Assembly: GCF_007565055.1 (NCBI RefSeq)
Contig: NC_044567.1
Span: forward strand, 50,492,260 to 50,556,259
Length of the DNA stretch: 64,000 nucleotides
Origin: Rhinopithecus roxellana
Lineage: Eukaryota; Chordata; Mammalia; Primates; Cercopithecidae
Reading direction: 5' to 3'
The notes beneath the pieces are model-generated. The model saw only the letters and a program-made list of their open reading frames with translations, was not told the DNA's origin and did no database searches. Below, piece after piece: positions 1 through 10,998 of the stretch (position 1 is the first letter of the stretch; the number at the start of each line of letters is the position of its first letter). The position numbers and the translations under genes are program-made.

Positions 1-99
1 CTGGGCCCTTCAGACTTGGGACTGTACTTACCTGTCCAGTCTCACTTCTGGCCCTCATCCACCCCGCATCAACACATGCACAGTCACACTTCAGCCTCC

Positions 100-472
100 A
101 AGAACCCTGAAGGATTTGCACTTCCCTGAACAAGACTGTTCTCACCCACGCAACCCTGTGTCTTTGAAGGAAAAATGCTGTCCATCCTGGAATGCCCTCT
201 CTTGCAAGTTTGCTGGAACAAGTCTCCTCATCCTTGCAGGGGTCAGCCATTCCAGATTCCAGATTTCTCTCTAGAGACACAGGCATGTCTTCCCTGGAGC
301 AACCATTTCACTGGGTACAAATCTCTATCCTACCACTCTATGTTATAAATGCCTCTTGATATCCCAACTCCAGTGCTAAAGTGTGAAGACAAAGTTTGGG
401 TGCTTTCTTTATTCATTTATCTTTGATGCCCTGCACCCTGGTGCCACCCAATAAATGCTTCTTTAATAAATA
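100..472 (+). mobile_element. L2-like LINE 3' end fragment
   Basis: The segment reads like a decayed L2 3' end. It is pyrimidine-rich, mentions 'tttgatgccctgcaccctgg' near 423-442, and ends in an 'aataaatgcttctttaataaa' type terminus. L2 3' ends normally finish with a 'caataaatatttgttgaatgaatga' kind of sequence, which this only partly resembles. The 5' limit is a guess. Confidence 0.38.
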
Positions 473-1150
473 TGTGATATGCAGGCACACAGAGGCAACT
501 CTATGGTTTGGTTAGAAGGGGAACTAAATTCCAGCTCCTTCCTGCTGCTGCTCCTGTCACTGATGAAAAGCGTCTTCCCAACAGGAAGAATGAATGAGCC
601 TTGGGGTAGTGGTAGCAGGTGTGGTGAACTCTTGCTAGATCTCCTCAACCCCGGAAGGTGAGGCCCTGCTCAATGCTTCCTGATTCCTGTTAAGTTCAAT
701 GTTTTCTGACAGACACAAGCCAATTAGCTGTCTGCTGCTGGCGGCTGGTTTATTCAACATGGTTTGCTGTTTAGATTTGAAAGCCTAATATTTTTCAGGG
801 ATTTAATTTGGTTCCACTGGGGAGCAGAGATAAGCTGTTCAGTCTCCACCACTGAGCTGGCTCTAACAGCCCTCATTCACTGCACACCCAGTATCCAGTG
901 AGTTCTCAGGCTGTCTCCAGCTTGGATGTAAGAAGAGGCCTCCTGTGCTGTGTGCGGGCCTGCACAGGTGGCTGGGACAACCCTGATTGGACCTCAAAGA
1001 AGCCAAAGGATGCCAACCTCCTCCCATTAGATCAGCGTGGTCCCGATGCCTGGGAGTCTGCCCAGCTCCTTCTATGGGGACTAGTCTGATTCAGCTTCTG
1101 TTTCTCCCAAGTTCCCAAGTTGGAAAATCAGAAAGTAATTGATTTTATGA
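473..1150. other. Anonymous non-coding DNA
   Basis: No repeat or gene is recognised. Short open frames of about 60 codons occur on both strands without supporting features. The part around 690-850 is AT-rich with homeodomain-like (caattagc) and GATA-like (agagataagc) words and could be a conserved element, but that is only a guess. Confidence 0.5.
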
Positions 1151-1166
1151 TATCTACCTGTCTGGC

Positions 1167-1477
1167 TTTTTTTTTTTTTTTTTTTTTTTTGAGACAGGTT
1201 CTCACTCTGTCCCCGAAGCTGGAGTACAGTGGTGTGACCATAGTTTATTGCAACCTTGACCTCCTTGGCTCAAGTGATCCTCCCTTCTCAGCCTCCTAAG
1301 TAGTTAGGACTACAGCTGCATGCCACCACACCTGGCTAATTTTTAATTTTTTTTTTTTTTTGCAGAGATGAAATCTCACTGTGTTACCCAAGTTGGTCTC
1401 GAACTCTTGACCTCAGTGATTATCCTACCTTGACCTCCCAAAGTATGAGGATTGCAGGTGTGAGCTGCCTTGTCAAC
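1167..1477 (-). mobile_element. AluJ-class SINE with target duplication
   Basis: This is a full-length antisense Alu starting with a T tract, followed by 'gagacaggttctcactctgt' and ending 'tgagctgccttgtcaa'. Divergence is high and the internal A-rich linker is long, as expected of old J-class copies. The 14-bp word cctgtctggctttt flanks it at about 1157-1170 and 1478-1491, which marks an L1-mediated insertion. Confidence 0.92.
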
Positions 1478-1535
1478 CCTGTCTGGCTTTTTAAAAGCAG
1501 GGAACTCTGTTCCCTTTGTGTTTGTATCCCGGGCT

Positions 1536-1795
1536 GATAATAATGGTAACCATTTTTGTCAGTGTTTAGCCTGTGTCCATGCCTGGTACAGTGTTAAGCA
1601 CTGTCAACACTCTTCTGATATTTAATCCCCATAACAGCCCTCTGAGGTTGATACAATTATTACCTCCATCTAATAGAAGGAGAAACTCCAGTCAAAAGAG
1701 ATTAAGGATGCCAATGTTCACCTTCTAGCAAGAGACCAGGCTGGGCTTGAATTCCACTTGGCCTGATACCAAATCCCATGCTCTTAGCCCTGCAC
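1536..1795 (-). mobile_element. MIR SINE
   Basis: The order of words matches the reverse complement of MIR: an 'ataataatggtaacc' start, 'tgcctggtacagtgttaagc', 'atttaatccccataacagccc', then 'agaaggagaaactcc'. It is strongly diverged, as usual for this old family. Confidence 0.75.
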
Positions 1796-2326
1796 TGTGC
1801 CTGGCAGTATCTGTTGCGTGGGCGAGCCCTCAACACAGTGTTGGGAATAGAGCACGGATGCAGTCATTCTCCCCATCCAAAGTCCTCTCAGCTTTGGATG
1901 AGGGCTGACCTCCGAGGAGTCATAGCTGCCTTCATCCAGACCCTCTGGATTAGGCCCTGTGTTGCCAACATCTGCCTGAACTACACTTGTATCTGCTATT
2001 CCTGTTTGACCCAGTACATAAGCCCTCCTGGTCCCCCTGGCTCCCATCCCAGAAACCAGCTTCTGTAGACAGAGAATGATCACTAGCCCTCCCCGTGGCT
2101 TCTTCCCTGCTCTCTGCCAGCTTTTCTTCCACTTTTCAGTTTGGTTAAGATCTGAACTCTCCCCTAGTCCACTATTAAGGATGAAAGATTAGGCTTAAAA
2201 GTAGAAGGCACTTAGGAATTGTCTGAAGGGGCTGACATTTCACTCCAGTTGGGAAGTTTCTAATCAATTCCCAGATCAATGCACAGCTCTCCTAATTGGA
2301 GGAATCTGATGGAAATCAGAGAGCTA

Positions 2327-2328
<2 letters not shown>
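1796..2328. other. Anonymous non-coding DNA
   Basis: No recognised repeat. Overlapping open frames of 60-99 codons on both strands here are of the length expected by chance in GC-moderate DNA and have no recognisable domain. Confidence 0.5.
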
Positions 2329-2373
<45 letters not shown>

Positions 2374-2652
2374 AGATGGAGTCTTGCTCTGTCACCCAAG
2401 CTGGAGCACAGTGGCGCGATCTCGGCTCACTGCAAGCTTCTCCTCCCGGGTTCACGCCATTCTCCGGCCTCAGCCTCCCAAGCAGCTGGGACTACAGGCG
2501 TCACCACCACATCCGGCTAATGTTTTGTATTTTTAGTAGAGACGGGGTTTCACTGTGTTAGCCAGGATGGTCTCCATCTGCTGACCTCGTGATCCACCTG
2601 CCTCAGCCTCCCAAAGTGCTGGGATTACAGATGTGAGCCACCACGCCTGGCC
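2329..2652 (-). mobile_element. AluY-like SINE with 44-base tail
   Basis: This is a full-length antisense Alu. The words 'ctcactgcaagctt', 'ttcacgccattctcc' and 'gacctcgtgatcc' are typical of the Y/Sc classes. It opens with an uninterrupted run of 44 T (2329-2372), the complement of a long A tail, which suggests a young copy or later slippage. The body carries a moderate number of substitutions. Confidence 0.93.
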
Positions 2653-3289
2653 TGTTTTTATAAAATATCTATAAAAATAGATAGGTTAGGGAGCTAATGT
2701 TGACCAAGTGACATATGTTGGTTGCCTTAATACAAGTATTGTCCATACAGTGAGGGAGGTGATTGACTTTTGATTTGGTGAGTCCCAGGTTCCCCGGGGA
2801 AGGTAGACAATATTTCCCTAGGAGAGCTGGGAAGGTTAAAGGATGCTAGAGAGAGGATACCAGAGCCATGACCCTATAGTGCTATCTCCTTGAGCTGAAA
2901 AAACTGGAATCAGTGCATCACTTGAAAAGTGATAGAGGTGCTGCTCAGCAGCCCTGGGCAAACTTCCAGGGTAGCAAACCCAGTTCTGCCAGAAGCTCTG
3001 GCCTTCAGGAGTATCCCAGGCAGAGAAGCTGTGACCCTGTAAGGCTGAAGAGCTAAGGATGATTACGCCAACGGAAATCCCTAAAGAGATTTTATGTTTC
3101 TCAACTGCAATACGATGAGACTCAGCAAGACAAGGAAGGGGCTTGTTCAAGATTTGGGGATCCCTCTTGGTATTTATTCATTGAAGGTCAAACTCAGGTT
3201 ACATGTGACTCAGGTGTGATTACCCTGTTAAGCCCTTTATGGGACCAGGTCTCCCTAGGTCCACCAGTGGCCATCCTTCTACTTTTCAC
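2653..3289. other. Anonymous non-coding DNA
   Basis: No clear repeat or gene. A 104-codon antisense open frame (2836-3150) has no recognisable motif, signal peptide or conserved neighbour and is treated as chance. Confidence 0.5.
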
Positions 3290-3760
3290 ACAGGTGCCCC
3301 AGGGATGTTTCTGTAACTTGCATCAGATCACTTTTCTTCCCTGCCCTCAATTCCTCTGTGGCTCCCTATCATCTGTAAGAACTTTGGGATCTCATTTCTG
3401 CAATATCTTCAGCCTCTTCATCAATCAGTTCCTTCCTTCCCCATCTCACATAAGTTGGTCACATGCTGACAGTTGCTGAAAAAGCAAGACTATGCCACTT
3501 CTCTAGCTCCTGGTTCACATGGTTCCTTTTGTCTGAGTGCCCCTCTGCTCCCGTCTGTGCAGTGACCACCTACTCAGCTTTTGCTAACCAGTCTGCACGT
3601 GCCAACTCCATAAAGCCTTTCCTGACCCTTTCCTGCCCCTTTCCTTGGGCTCCCTGGAGAAAGGAAAGGACCCTGTGCGTGCCCCATGGAGATGTCTGAC
3701 TTGTACCCCCTAGTGCACTGATGTCCCCTTTAGGACCATGCCACTTAGCTCTCTATGACA
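3290..3760 (+). mobile_element. L2 LINE fragment
   Basis: The segment shows the pyrimidine-rich L2 3' region with 'ttcctctgtggctccctatc', 'ccacctactcagc' and 'aaagcctttcctgacccttt'. These follow the usual L2 order (market-style 'ggctccccat' block, then 'aagccttccctga'). Confidence 0.6.
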
Positions 3761-3774
3761 AGCATGCTATGAAA

Positions 3775-4012
3775 CACTATAGCACAGTGCTCAAGGTCAT
3801 ATCCTAGCTCTAATACTCAGTCACTGCTGCGTGACCTTAGCAATCTACTTAACATTCTGAGCCTGTTTTCTCCTCTGTAACATGGAAAAGATAGCAATAC
3901 TTCCCTTACTGGGTTATTGAAAGAATCAAATGTGAAAATTCAGACAGTGTTTAGCCACACTGCCCGGCCTATGGTGGATTCTCAGTAAGCATTTTATTAT
4001 TGTTATTATTGT
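3775..4012 (+). mobile_element. MIR SINE
   Basis: Sense MIR order is visible: 'cactgctgcgtgaccttagc', 'ttctcctctgtaacatgg', 'ttactgggttattgaaagaa', 'cctatggtggattctcagta', followed by an ATT-rich tail to about 4012. Confidence 0.8.
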
Positions 4013-4524
4013 CTTTATTCTTGTCATCATCATCATAACTGACATCATCATTTGTTGTGTTCAGAACTGGTCTGGCATTGAGTAGGTGCTATATACAAAA
4101 CTATAAAATTAAGGACTGATATGCAAAGCCCTATCTCACCAAAAGGGTAAGACCATTCTTTAAATTCTTATCTGCAAATTAATATTTGTTGAGTGACTAA
4201 ATGGAAAACCGTGGATAAAATATGACTCTCAGATTGGAGTAAAGTTGGAGAATAAACCTGGGTAAGGAGTAAGTGGAAAGTTGTCCAATTTCTGTGGATG
4301 GGTCCCAAGAAGACACTGCCACATGGTGGTGGGAGGGAGTCAGAGGCCCCGAAGCCAGGCAGCGTACAGGTCAAGTAATGCCAGCCCCTTGGCCTAAGGG
4401 AAGTAATTATCGGAGTGTCATAAATCTGTACTTTGAGAACCTGCCTTTATGTGGCTGGTGTTTTCTGTAGTTATTTCCTTTGTGCTCCCCCTCAGTCTTA
4501 AACATGGCATGCTGCTTTTAGTAA

Positions 4525-4550
4525 TTTTTTTTTTTTTTTTTTTTTTTTTT
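4525..4550. repeat. Poly(T) run, 26 bases
   Basis: Pure T26 between unique sequences. No SINE body follows it on either side, so it is either a bare homopolymer or the tail of an extremely truncated antisense insertion. Confidence 0.9.
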
Positions 4551-4654
4551 GGAGAGAGAGTTTATGATGCCAGCCCATCTCAGCTATACTAAGGAGAAAC
4601 AGAGAAACTGACTGAACTGAAATGTAAATGGAGAGACTGCAGTCCTATGATGAC

Positions 4655-4838
4655 ATTATGGGCTTTGGAGAGAGACCTACCTGTGTTTGATATCTGCTGG
4701 TTCTGTGACTTTTTTGTATCTCAGTTTCCAAATCACTAAAATGGGGATAAGAATAGTATCCACTGCAAAATGTTGCTGGGAAGATGGAATGCGATTGTGC
4801 CTAAAGGGTGCTTAGCACTATGCCTGGCACATTGACAG
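4655..4838 (+). mobile_element. MIR SINE
   Basis: Sense MIR features are 'ctgctggttctgtgac', 'ctcagtttccaaatcac', 'aaaatggggataagaatag', and 'gtgcttagcactatgcctgg'. The core and 3' half are both represented. Confidence 0.85.
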
Positions 4839-5224
4839 AGAGGATAAAGACAGAAGTTAAAGGCATTGGGGGTGGTATAGCATCCATAGGTGGAAGAAAA
4901 TGAAGGGGAAGGGGGAGTTAAAGTCTGAGAGTCCGAAAAGGCAAGTGAACTCTGGAGCACCTGAAAATCTCCTTCCAGGGTGGAATGTGTTCCTCTGGGA
5001 GGGCCCTTTGTTACATTCAAATAAAGAAGTTTGTTTTCTGATGAGGACTTGATCACCATTTTCAAATATTCGATAAGAAAGATAAGAGGGTATGGTGTAG
5101 GACAGATGACCTTGAGGTCTCTTCCAAGTCTGAGATTCTCTGATTCAAGAATGGGGAAGGGCCCAAAAGTGGTTGTATTATTGGTTCAAAGTAGTGCTGA
5201 CTACACAGGTTTTGGAGAAAAGGA

Positions 5225-5450
5225 GGTAGCATGGCAGAAGTTATTAGTGTGGGCTTGAGGGACAGAACTGGGTTCAATTCCTGGTTCTGCCACTTATTAG
5301 CTGTGTGACCTGGGAAAATCAACTAACCTCTCTGAGTCTCAGTTTTCTCATCTGGAAGATGATAATATTTACCACAGAGGGCTTGTGATGATCAAATGAT
5401 ATAATGCACGGAAAGCTCTTGGCTAGTATGTAGAACCTAGTAGTGATAGA
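5225..5450 (+). mobile_element. MIR SINE, well preserved
   Basis: One of the best MIR copies here: 'gttctgccacttattagctg', 'tgtgacctgggaaaatcaac', 'ctcagttttctcatctgg', 'gatgataatatttaccac'. It covers the tRNA-derived region into the 3' LINE-like part. Confidence 0.9.
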
Positions 5451-5794
5451 TTCATTACATTTAAGGATATCTAATATTAGTGAAATAATTTATCTGCAAT
5501 AATAATATGATACATCAAAAGAACATAGTAATCATGCTTGAGATTGTTATTGTTGATAAAGTAACACACAATTCTCTGTCACGGTTCAGATTAAACATGG
5601 AGCTGTGGGATATGGAAGCACCGCATGCCCCAGCACTCAGGACTGCCCAGTGCTGGGACAAGTGTCCCTAGTCACATGTTTTGTAGACCAGTCAGAAGAC
5701 CGTACTCCACCCCTACCCCTACCCCTTGACCATGAGCCCCGAGAATCTGGAAGCTGTTTTTCCCAGTGATCTATGGAGTGTTTGGTGCACTCTG

Positions 5795-5936
5795 ATTTTT
5801 ATTTATTTATTTACTTATTGGTAGAAATGGGGTCTTGCCATGTCACCCATGCTGATCTCAAACTCCTGGCCTCAAGTCCTCCCGCTTCAGCCTCCCAAAG
5901 TGCAGAGATTACAGATGTGAACCAGTGTACCTGGCC
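5795..5936 (-). mobile_element. Alu monomer (FLAM-like) or truncated Alu
   Basis: The segment holds one antisense Alu arm: 'ggtcttgccatgtcaccc', 'ctcaaactcctggcctcaag', 'cctcccaaagtgcagagatt'. It is preceded by a (TTTA)n tail complement. The other arm is absent, so it is either a free left monomer or a 5'-complete, internally truncated Alu. Confidence 0.8.
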
Positions 5937-6014
5937 TGGTCCACCCTTTGAAGCTCCCTCTGCCCCTTTTCTGACTCTTCTTGACCAGGTTTGTCTCTAA
6001 CCTTACAACAACAA

Positions 6015-6185
6015 TGCCAGCAATAATAATAACGGCTGCTATTTATGTTGCATTTACTTTCTACTTGTAGATGACACTGTGCCAAGAGTTCTCTGTAAGT
6101 GCTTTAATTTAATCTTCAAATATAGTTAGGGCTCTAAGAGGTTCAATAACTTGAGCAGAAAACCCTGGATTACAGCCTAGTTGAG
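6015..6185 (-). mobile_element. MIR SINE fragment
   Basis: Antisense MIR words: 'ataataataacggctgctat', 'cactgtgccaagagttctc', 'gtgctttaatttaatcttc', then 'ctctaagaggttcaataac'. Confidence 0.65.
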
Positions 6186-7730
6186 GAAGAAGACCCAGAA
6201 GCCCTTTCCCTTACTTCTGCTCCCTGCTGGCTTCTCCTGTGTGGGTACCAGCACAAAGCCTCCTCCCTTAGAAACATCAGGCTGAGTGAAGGCAACATGA
6301 TTTTGCCTCAGTGCTGCCTTTCTTCTCCAAGGACCAGTGAGGGTCCAGTCTCCAGGGAGTCATCTGAGAGAGTGTTACCCTGATTCTCACTGGAGTGCAT
6401 CAACCCAATGCCCATGAAGCCCAGGGTCTTTCCACTGCGCTCCTGACCTGTGTGAGGGTCAGAAAAGCCTCTTGTGTGAGCCATTCCCCACTTGTGGGGT
6501 GCAACAAGGACCAGGACACCTGCTTCTCTGGGCAGCCCTGACATCTGGACACAATGCAGAGGGCAGATCATGAGTGGACTCTGGGACATGGAAAGGTCAG
6601 GGATAGCAAGGAAGGACTGGTTAGAAAATAAACATCACAGCGTTGACCCACTCTCAGTCCCTGCCACAAGCTTGGGTGCCCCAAACTTGGCCACAGGGAG
6701 CCTGTTTCTGCTGGGTGGAGGGGTTGCTGGAGTTGACATGCCCAGGGCCTCTCAGTTCATATTCTTACCCCTTGCATTTCACGCAGTCTACGCCTGCCAT
6801 GTCTGCCAATTAGCATAAACCAGTATGTCCAGCAGAAAACAGGTGTGCATTTCCTCCTCCCTATGCACAGGGATTGTGCCCAGAGCACACACCCATATCT
6901 CATCCTCTGTAGCAACAGCCACACCCACGCCCCAACCATTTCAGAGCTTCTCAGCCTGTCCTATCCTAAGGCAGGAAAGGGTTGGTGGCAGTTCCAGCCC
7001 TATCCTCAGGGTCTGACACAATCAGGCTTTTAAGAAAGGCGTGTTTTACTGCCACCCAGGTCTAGCCTAGTGACCCTGAGTCCCTGCCTCCGTGACTCCT
7101 AAGCCCATCTTCTGTGCAAAGCCCTGGAGGTAGGGACTTCCAGAGGTATTTCCTGCCTTATTCTTTGTGCCTTAATCTGTGTCCCAGGATCCTGCCCTTG
7201 CCCTCAGGTTCTATGGGCTCCTACTAGGTATTTTCCAAACTTGGTGGGTGCTACGAGGCCACAGCTTGTACTCCCAAACACCTGCAACAAGCCCCCAAGA
7301 GTTGGACTTCTCATTCACATGGATTTTAGAGCTAAGCCTACTGCTGGATTTCCCATTGCTGGGTCCCACATGACTGTCACAATCTCTAGTTCCCTGAATA
7401 TACTGCCCACATTTTGACAGTGCCATAGAGCTTTCATCTATGTCTGTGCTCCAGATTTCAGGATAATGGCTTCTGTCTAATAGATCAGCTCCTCCCCTTC
7501 AAGTCTAACTAGTTTCTGATCCCATCCTCTCCTGGCCTGCCCTGTCCAGCAGCAGTGAACACAGTCATTTCCAGCCCTATCCCTGGAAATGGGGAAGGTT
7601 TACCAGACCCTTCCCCTAAGTTAGTAATGATAATTACTAGCTTGTTCATTCAAAAAAGCATTTACTACTTTCCTGCCACATGCTAGCCTATGAGGCTTGA
7701 TACTGGATATTCAGAGAGAGAAAAACTTTT
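6186..7730. other. Anonymous non-coding DNA
   Basis: About 1.5 kb without a repeat I can name. Open frames up to 108 codons overlap on both strands and have no recognisable domain. Nothing resembles a promoter or a clear exon. Confidence 0.5.
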
Positions 7731-8027
7731 TTTTTTTGAGACCGAGTCTCACTGTCGCCAAGGCTGGAGTGCAGTGGCACGATATCAGCTCACTGCAAGC
7801 TCTGCCTCCCAGGTTCACGCCATTCTCCTGCCTCAGTCTCCCAAGTAGCTGGGACTACAGGCACCTACCACCATGCCAGGCTAATTTTTTTTTTTTTTTT
7901 TGTATTTTTGGTAGAGACGGGGTTTCACCATGTTAGCCAGGATGGTCTCGATTTCCTGACCTTGTGATCCGCCTGCCTGAGCCTCCTAAAGTGATGGGAT
8001 TATAGGCGTGAGCCACCGCACCCGGCC
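7731..8027 (-). mobile_element. AluY/Sc-class SINE with target duplication
   Basis: Antisense full-length Alu with 'ctcactgcaagctctgcc', 'ttcacgccattctcctgcc' and 'gaccttgtgatccgcc'. A 15-bp direct repeat (gagagaaaaactttt at 7716-7730; one mismatch at 8028-8042) flanks it. The central T-rich linker is expanded near 7888-7905. Confidence 0.95.
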
Positions 8028-8414
8028 GAGAGGAAAACTTTTATCATCCCTGTGCGTTTGGAGCTTTGCTTTAGTGGAAGAGAGAGACAGTCAATAAACT
8101 GGCAAACAAAGAAATAGAGAATATACTTTGGCAAATAGTGATTATCTTGGGCAGAGGATTATGGGGAATTTCACACATTCCAAGTCACACATTTCTATAA
8201 TATTAGAAATTTTACAAGCATACAGTGAACAGGGAAAGAAGTAAATATTATAAACAAACAAAAGAATATTTGTCATCCAAGTCTAGGGCTTCATCTCCAA
8301 CTCACTGTTTCTAAATCAAACAACTGAGTATATGGTGAGGCCATTTATGGAGACAGAGAAGATTATAATGAAATTAGGTTGAACTAGATACAATTGCTGT
8401 ATTTGTGGGTCAAT

Positions 8415-8645
8415 AATGATAATAATAATGTAGCTAAGATTCAGTGAGCACTTGATATGTCTCAGATACTATGCTAATTGCTGTGAACACATTGTTTCAT
8501 TTAACACTACGGTCATTATTATCCTTTTGTCCAGAAAGTGAAGTTTAGGTTAGGCAAATTTCTTGACTAATATCTCCCAGCTGTTAGGCATAGTAGCTGG
8601 GACTCTAACCAGGTCATTATGCTCTTAGGTTGCCTGGTCTATTTT
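8415..8645 (-). mobile_element. MIR SINE
   Basis: Antisense MIR: 'aataataatgtagctaagat', 'tgagcacttgatatgtctc', 'cattgtttcatttaacac', 'tattatccttttgtcc', and the tRNA-derived part at 'agtagctgggactctaacc'. Confidence 0.75.
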
Positions 8646-9034
8646 CTTTAGAACTACTACCTGCATTAGGGAACATAAGCACATCATAGCAACACCAGTG
8701 AAAGCCCAAAGTGGAAAATAGCATTTAATCTTCTGCTTTGCAAGTGAATTGCTGGAGCATGTATTTTCAAACCCCGATGGATATGCTGAGAATCCTTAAG
8801 AAAGACAGTTAAATAAGCAGAGTGATGAGGAGGCAGGTGAATTTATTTTTAGTGTCTCTGTATAGAGAAGGCACCAGAAGCAGAGAACAAGAAATTGCCC
8901 TGCATATTAATGGGGAAGCTAAGAATTGACAACAGAGGAACTGCAAGCTTATGGTTCTCCAGCCCTCCCTTCCTGGTAGGTACCCATTGGAACAAAACCT
9001 CATTGCCATGATCTCTTACTGACAGAGTCACATA

Positions 9035-9350
9035 AGGGTATGCTAAGGCACACACAAGGATGCTCACTGCAACTGCAAAACTTAGGAAACCATAGAAATG
9101 TTCATCATTAAAGGACTAGATAAACAGAATGGAGCCCATGCATACAAAGTAATAGTATGCAACCATTTCAATGACGGATACAATTTTATATTAATTGGCA
9201 TGGACTGATGCCCACGAAATGTTGTTTAGAGAAGCAAGCAAGTTGCAGAACAATATTGCATTATTTTGTTTCTGCAAAAATTAACAATGATGTGTATATG
9301 TGTGAATATATGTGGCTATGTTATGTGCATATATACATATTAATACAGAT
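9035..9350 (+). mobile_element. Old L1 (L1M) 3' fragment
   Basis: The text follows the end of L1 ORF2 in sense orientation: 'acacaaggatgctcactgc', 'catagaaatgttcatcatt', 'agtaatagtatgcaaccatt', 'aagcaagttgcagaac'. Many substitutions place it among the mammalian-age L1M families. It has no usable reading frame. Confidence 0.65.
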
Positions 9351-9902
9351 TCAAAATGTTAGTATATGCAAATAAAACGTACAGGAAAAGGTGTCAAAAT
9401 ATTAACAGGGCATGGTAGAATTTCATGTTTTAAGTTGTGCATTTCTGAATGTTATCATATGTATAAGGATATCCTGAGTTTGACCATTAAAATACAACAA
9501 AATAATCTTATTGTATATTCTCGCTTCTCCTGTCCTAATCAGCACGACGTGCCTTAGGGGGAAGAAGGCAGCCTTCAGCCCCTCTCATTATCCTACCATG
9601 TGTCAGGACATCTGGCCTCAAAACTCATTATTGGGCCACCTCGTTGTCCTGTAGAGTACTAACAGGACCCGCCCTGGCTGGTTGGAGAGCTACTATTCAG
9701 GTGGCAAGCTTGGGAAGATGCCTGGCCCTCCTTTTATCATCTCCATAAGGCTGCCCTGATTTCTTTCTCAGAGCCCATATTTAGGGGGCACATCTCTCTG
9801 GGCTGCTTTCTGCAGCTGAGAAGATATTAACTGAAGATTTCTCCATCATTCATGCTACTCCTTCTAGGCAGCAAATAGGTCTCAAAATCTTTACCTGGTT
9901 AT
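9351..9902. other. Anonymous non-coding DNA
   Basis: AT-rich at first, then ordinary sequence. It may contain further decayed L1 3' UTR up to about 9500, but I cannot align it confidently. Confidence 0.45.
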
Positions 9903-10082
9903 ACATACACACACAACACTCAGACACACACCAATACAAACTCAGAAATGTGCATGGCAACACACCGAGTGACCAAGACAACCTACAACTACTCAAACTC
10001 ATGCTCACAAAGCTGCAGACACATGGCAGTAACACACAAGCATATGTATGCACACACATAAACACACACACATACACACCAC
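9903..10082. repeat. Imperfect CA-rich tract
   Basis: Repeated 'acacac' clusters at both ends (about 9903-9935 and 10040-10082) are separated by less regular C/A-rich sequence. It looks like an old, interrupted (CA)n microsatellite. Confidence 0.7.
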
Positions 10083-10180
10083 AAACCTGTACAATTCTCT
10101 CCAACTTTGAAACAGAAAAAAGAGGGAGGTGTACTCCAGACCCTCTAGCAGGCAGACCAAAGAAACTTCTGAACATGCAA

Positions 10181-10258
10181 CACTTCTTTCTCCCTTTCCT
10201 CCTCCTTCTCCTCCCCTTGTTCCTCTTCCCTCTCTTCTTTCTCTTCTACTATTGTCCC
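10181..10258. repeat. Pyrimidine-rich tract
   Basis: Nearly uninterrupted C/T on the + strand, rich in 'ctcctcc' and 'cttcttt' words, with no fixed period. Confidence 0.8.
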
Positions 10259-10826
10259 TATGCAAGATGATTTTTTTCTAAGCTCCCTTTTCTTCTTTAG
10301 CACCAGAGGCTAAATGATGCAGATAGAAGCAGAAGCTGGACCACCAATTAAAAACTGCCTGAGGTAGCAAAGAGCAGGTTTTTCCTTGATTGTTTCTCCC
10401 TACCTGCCTGTCCTGCTGCCTTTCCCAAAGCAGCAAGCTGGTCACTGAAGTGCTCTTTTTCAACTAACAGCTTGGCCCCTAGGTCTGCATCTCCAGCTCC
10501 TGCTCCCATTCCTCTGGCTACTCTGGGCACCTCCAAGGCTCCCCACCCTACCTTATGTCCACATACAAAGATGGGTTTGGAGAGGGAGGGAAGAGGAACT
10601 AGAAAGGAGATTTTTAGCATCAGAAAGGAACCCATACTAAATACATTTTTGTTGGGGATGAATGGGAAGATTTTTTCTCGTGTCTTTGTTCCCGAGTTTT
10701 GATGAAAATTTCTGCTGGTAAGGGATCTTTCTGCTTCTCACTCCAGTGGCTATAAACAGCCACGCATATACACCTTAAAATGCCATCTTGAACCAATAAA
10801 TATACACAATGTTATCTGTCAATTTA

Positions 10827-10976
10827 AAAGAAAGAAAGCAGATAAGGAAGGAAGGGAGGAAGGGAGGAAGGCAGGAAGGCAGGAAGGCAGGAAGGCAGAA
10901 AGGCAGGCAGGCAGGCAGGCAGGAAGGAAGGAAGGAAGGAAGGAAGGAAGGAAGGAAGGAAGGAAGGAAGGAAGGG
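10827..10976. repeat. Mixed purine microsatellite (AAAG/GGAA/GGCA)
   Basis: A 150-base array: AAAG units, then (GGAAGGGA)-type units, a block of GGCA units (about 10870-10923) and a clean (GGAA)n block to 10976. The long open frames read through it on both strands (Pro/Ser/Leu or Lys/Glu/Gly repeats) are artefacts of its period. Confidence 0.97.
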
Positions 10977-10998
10977 CAAACCACATCCTTGTCAACAT

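Noticed and set aside
2376..2561. Peptides beginning MESCSVTQAGAQW and similar ones at 7697, 50012, 51687 and 58269
   Set aside because: They are the usual translation of antisense Alu sequence, not genes.
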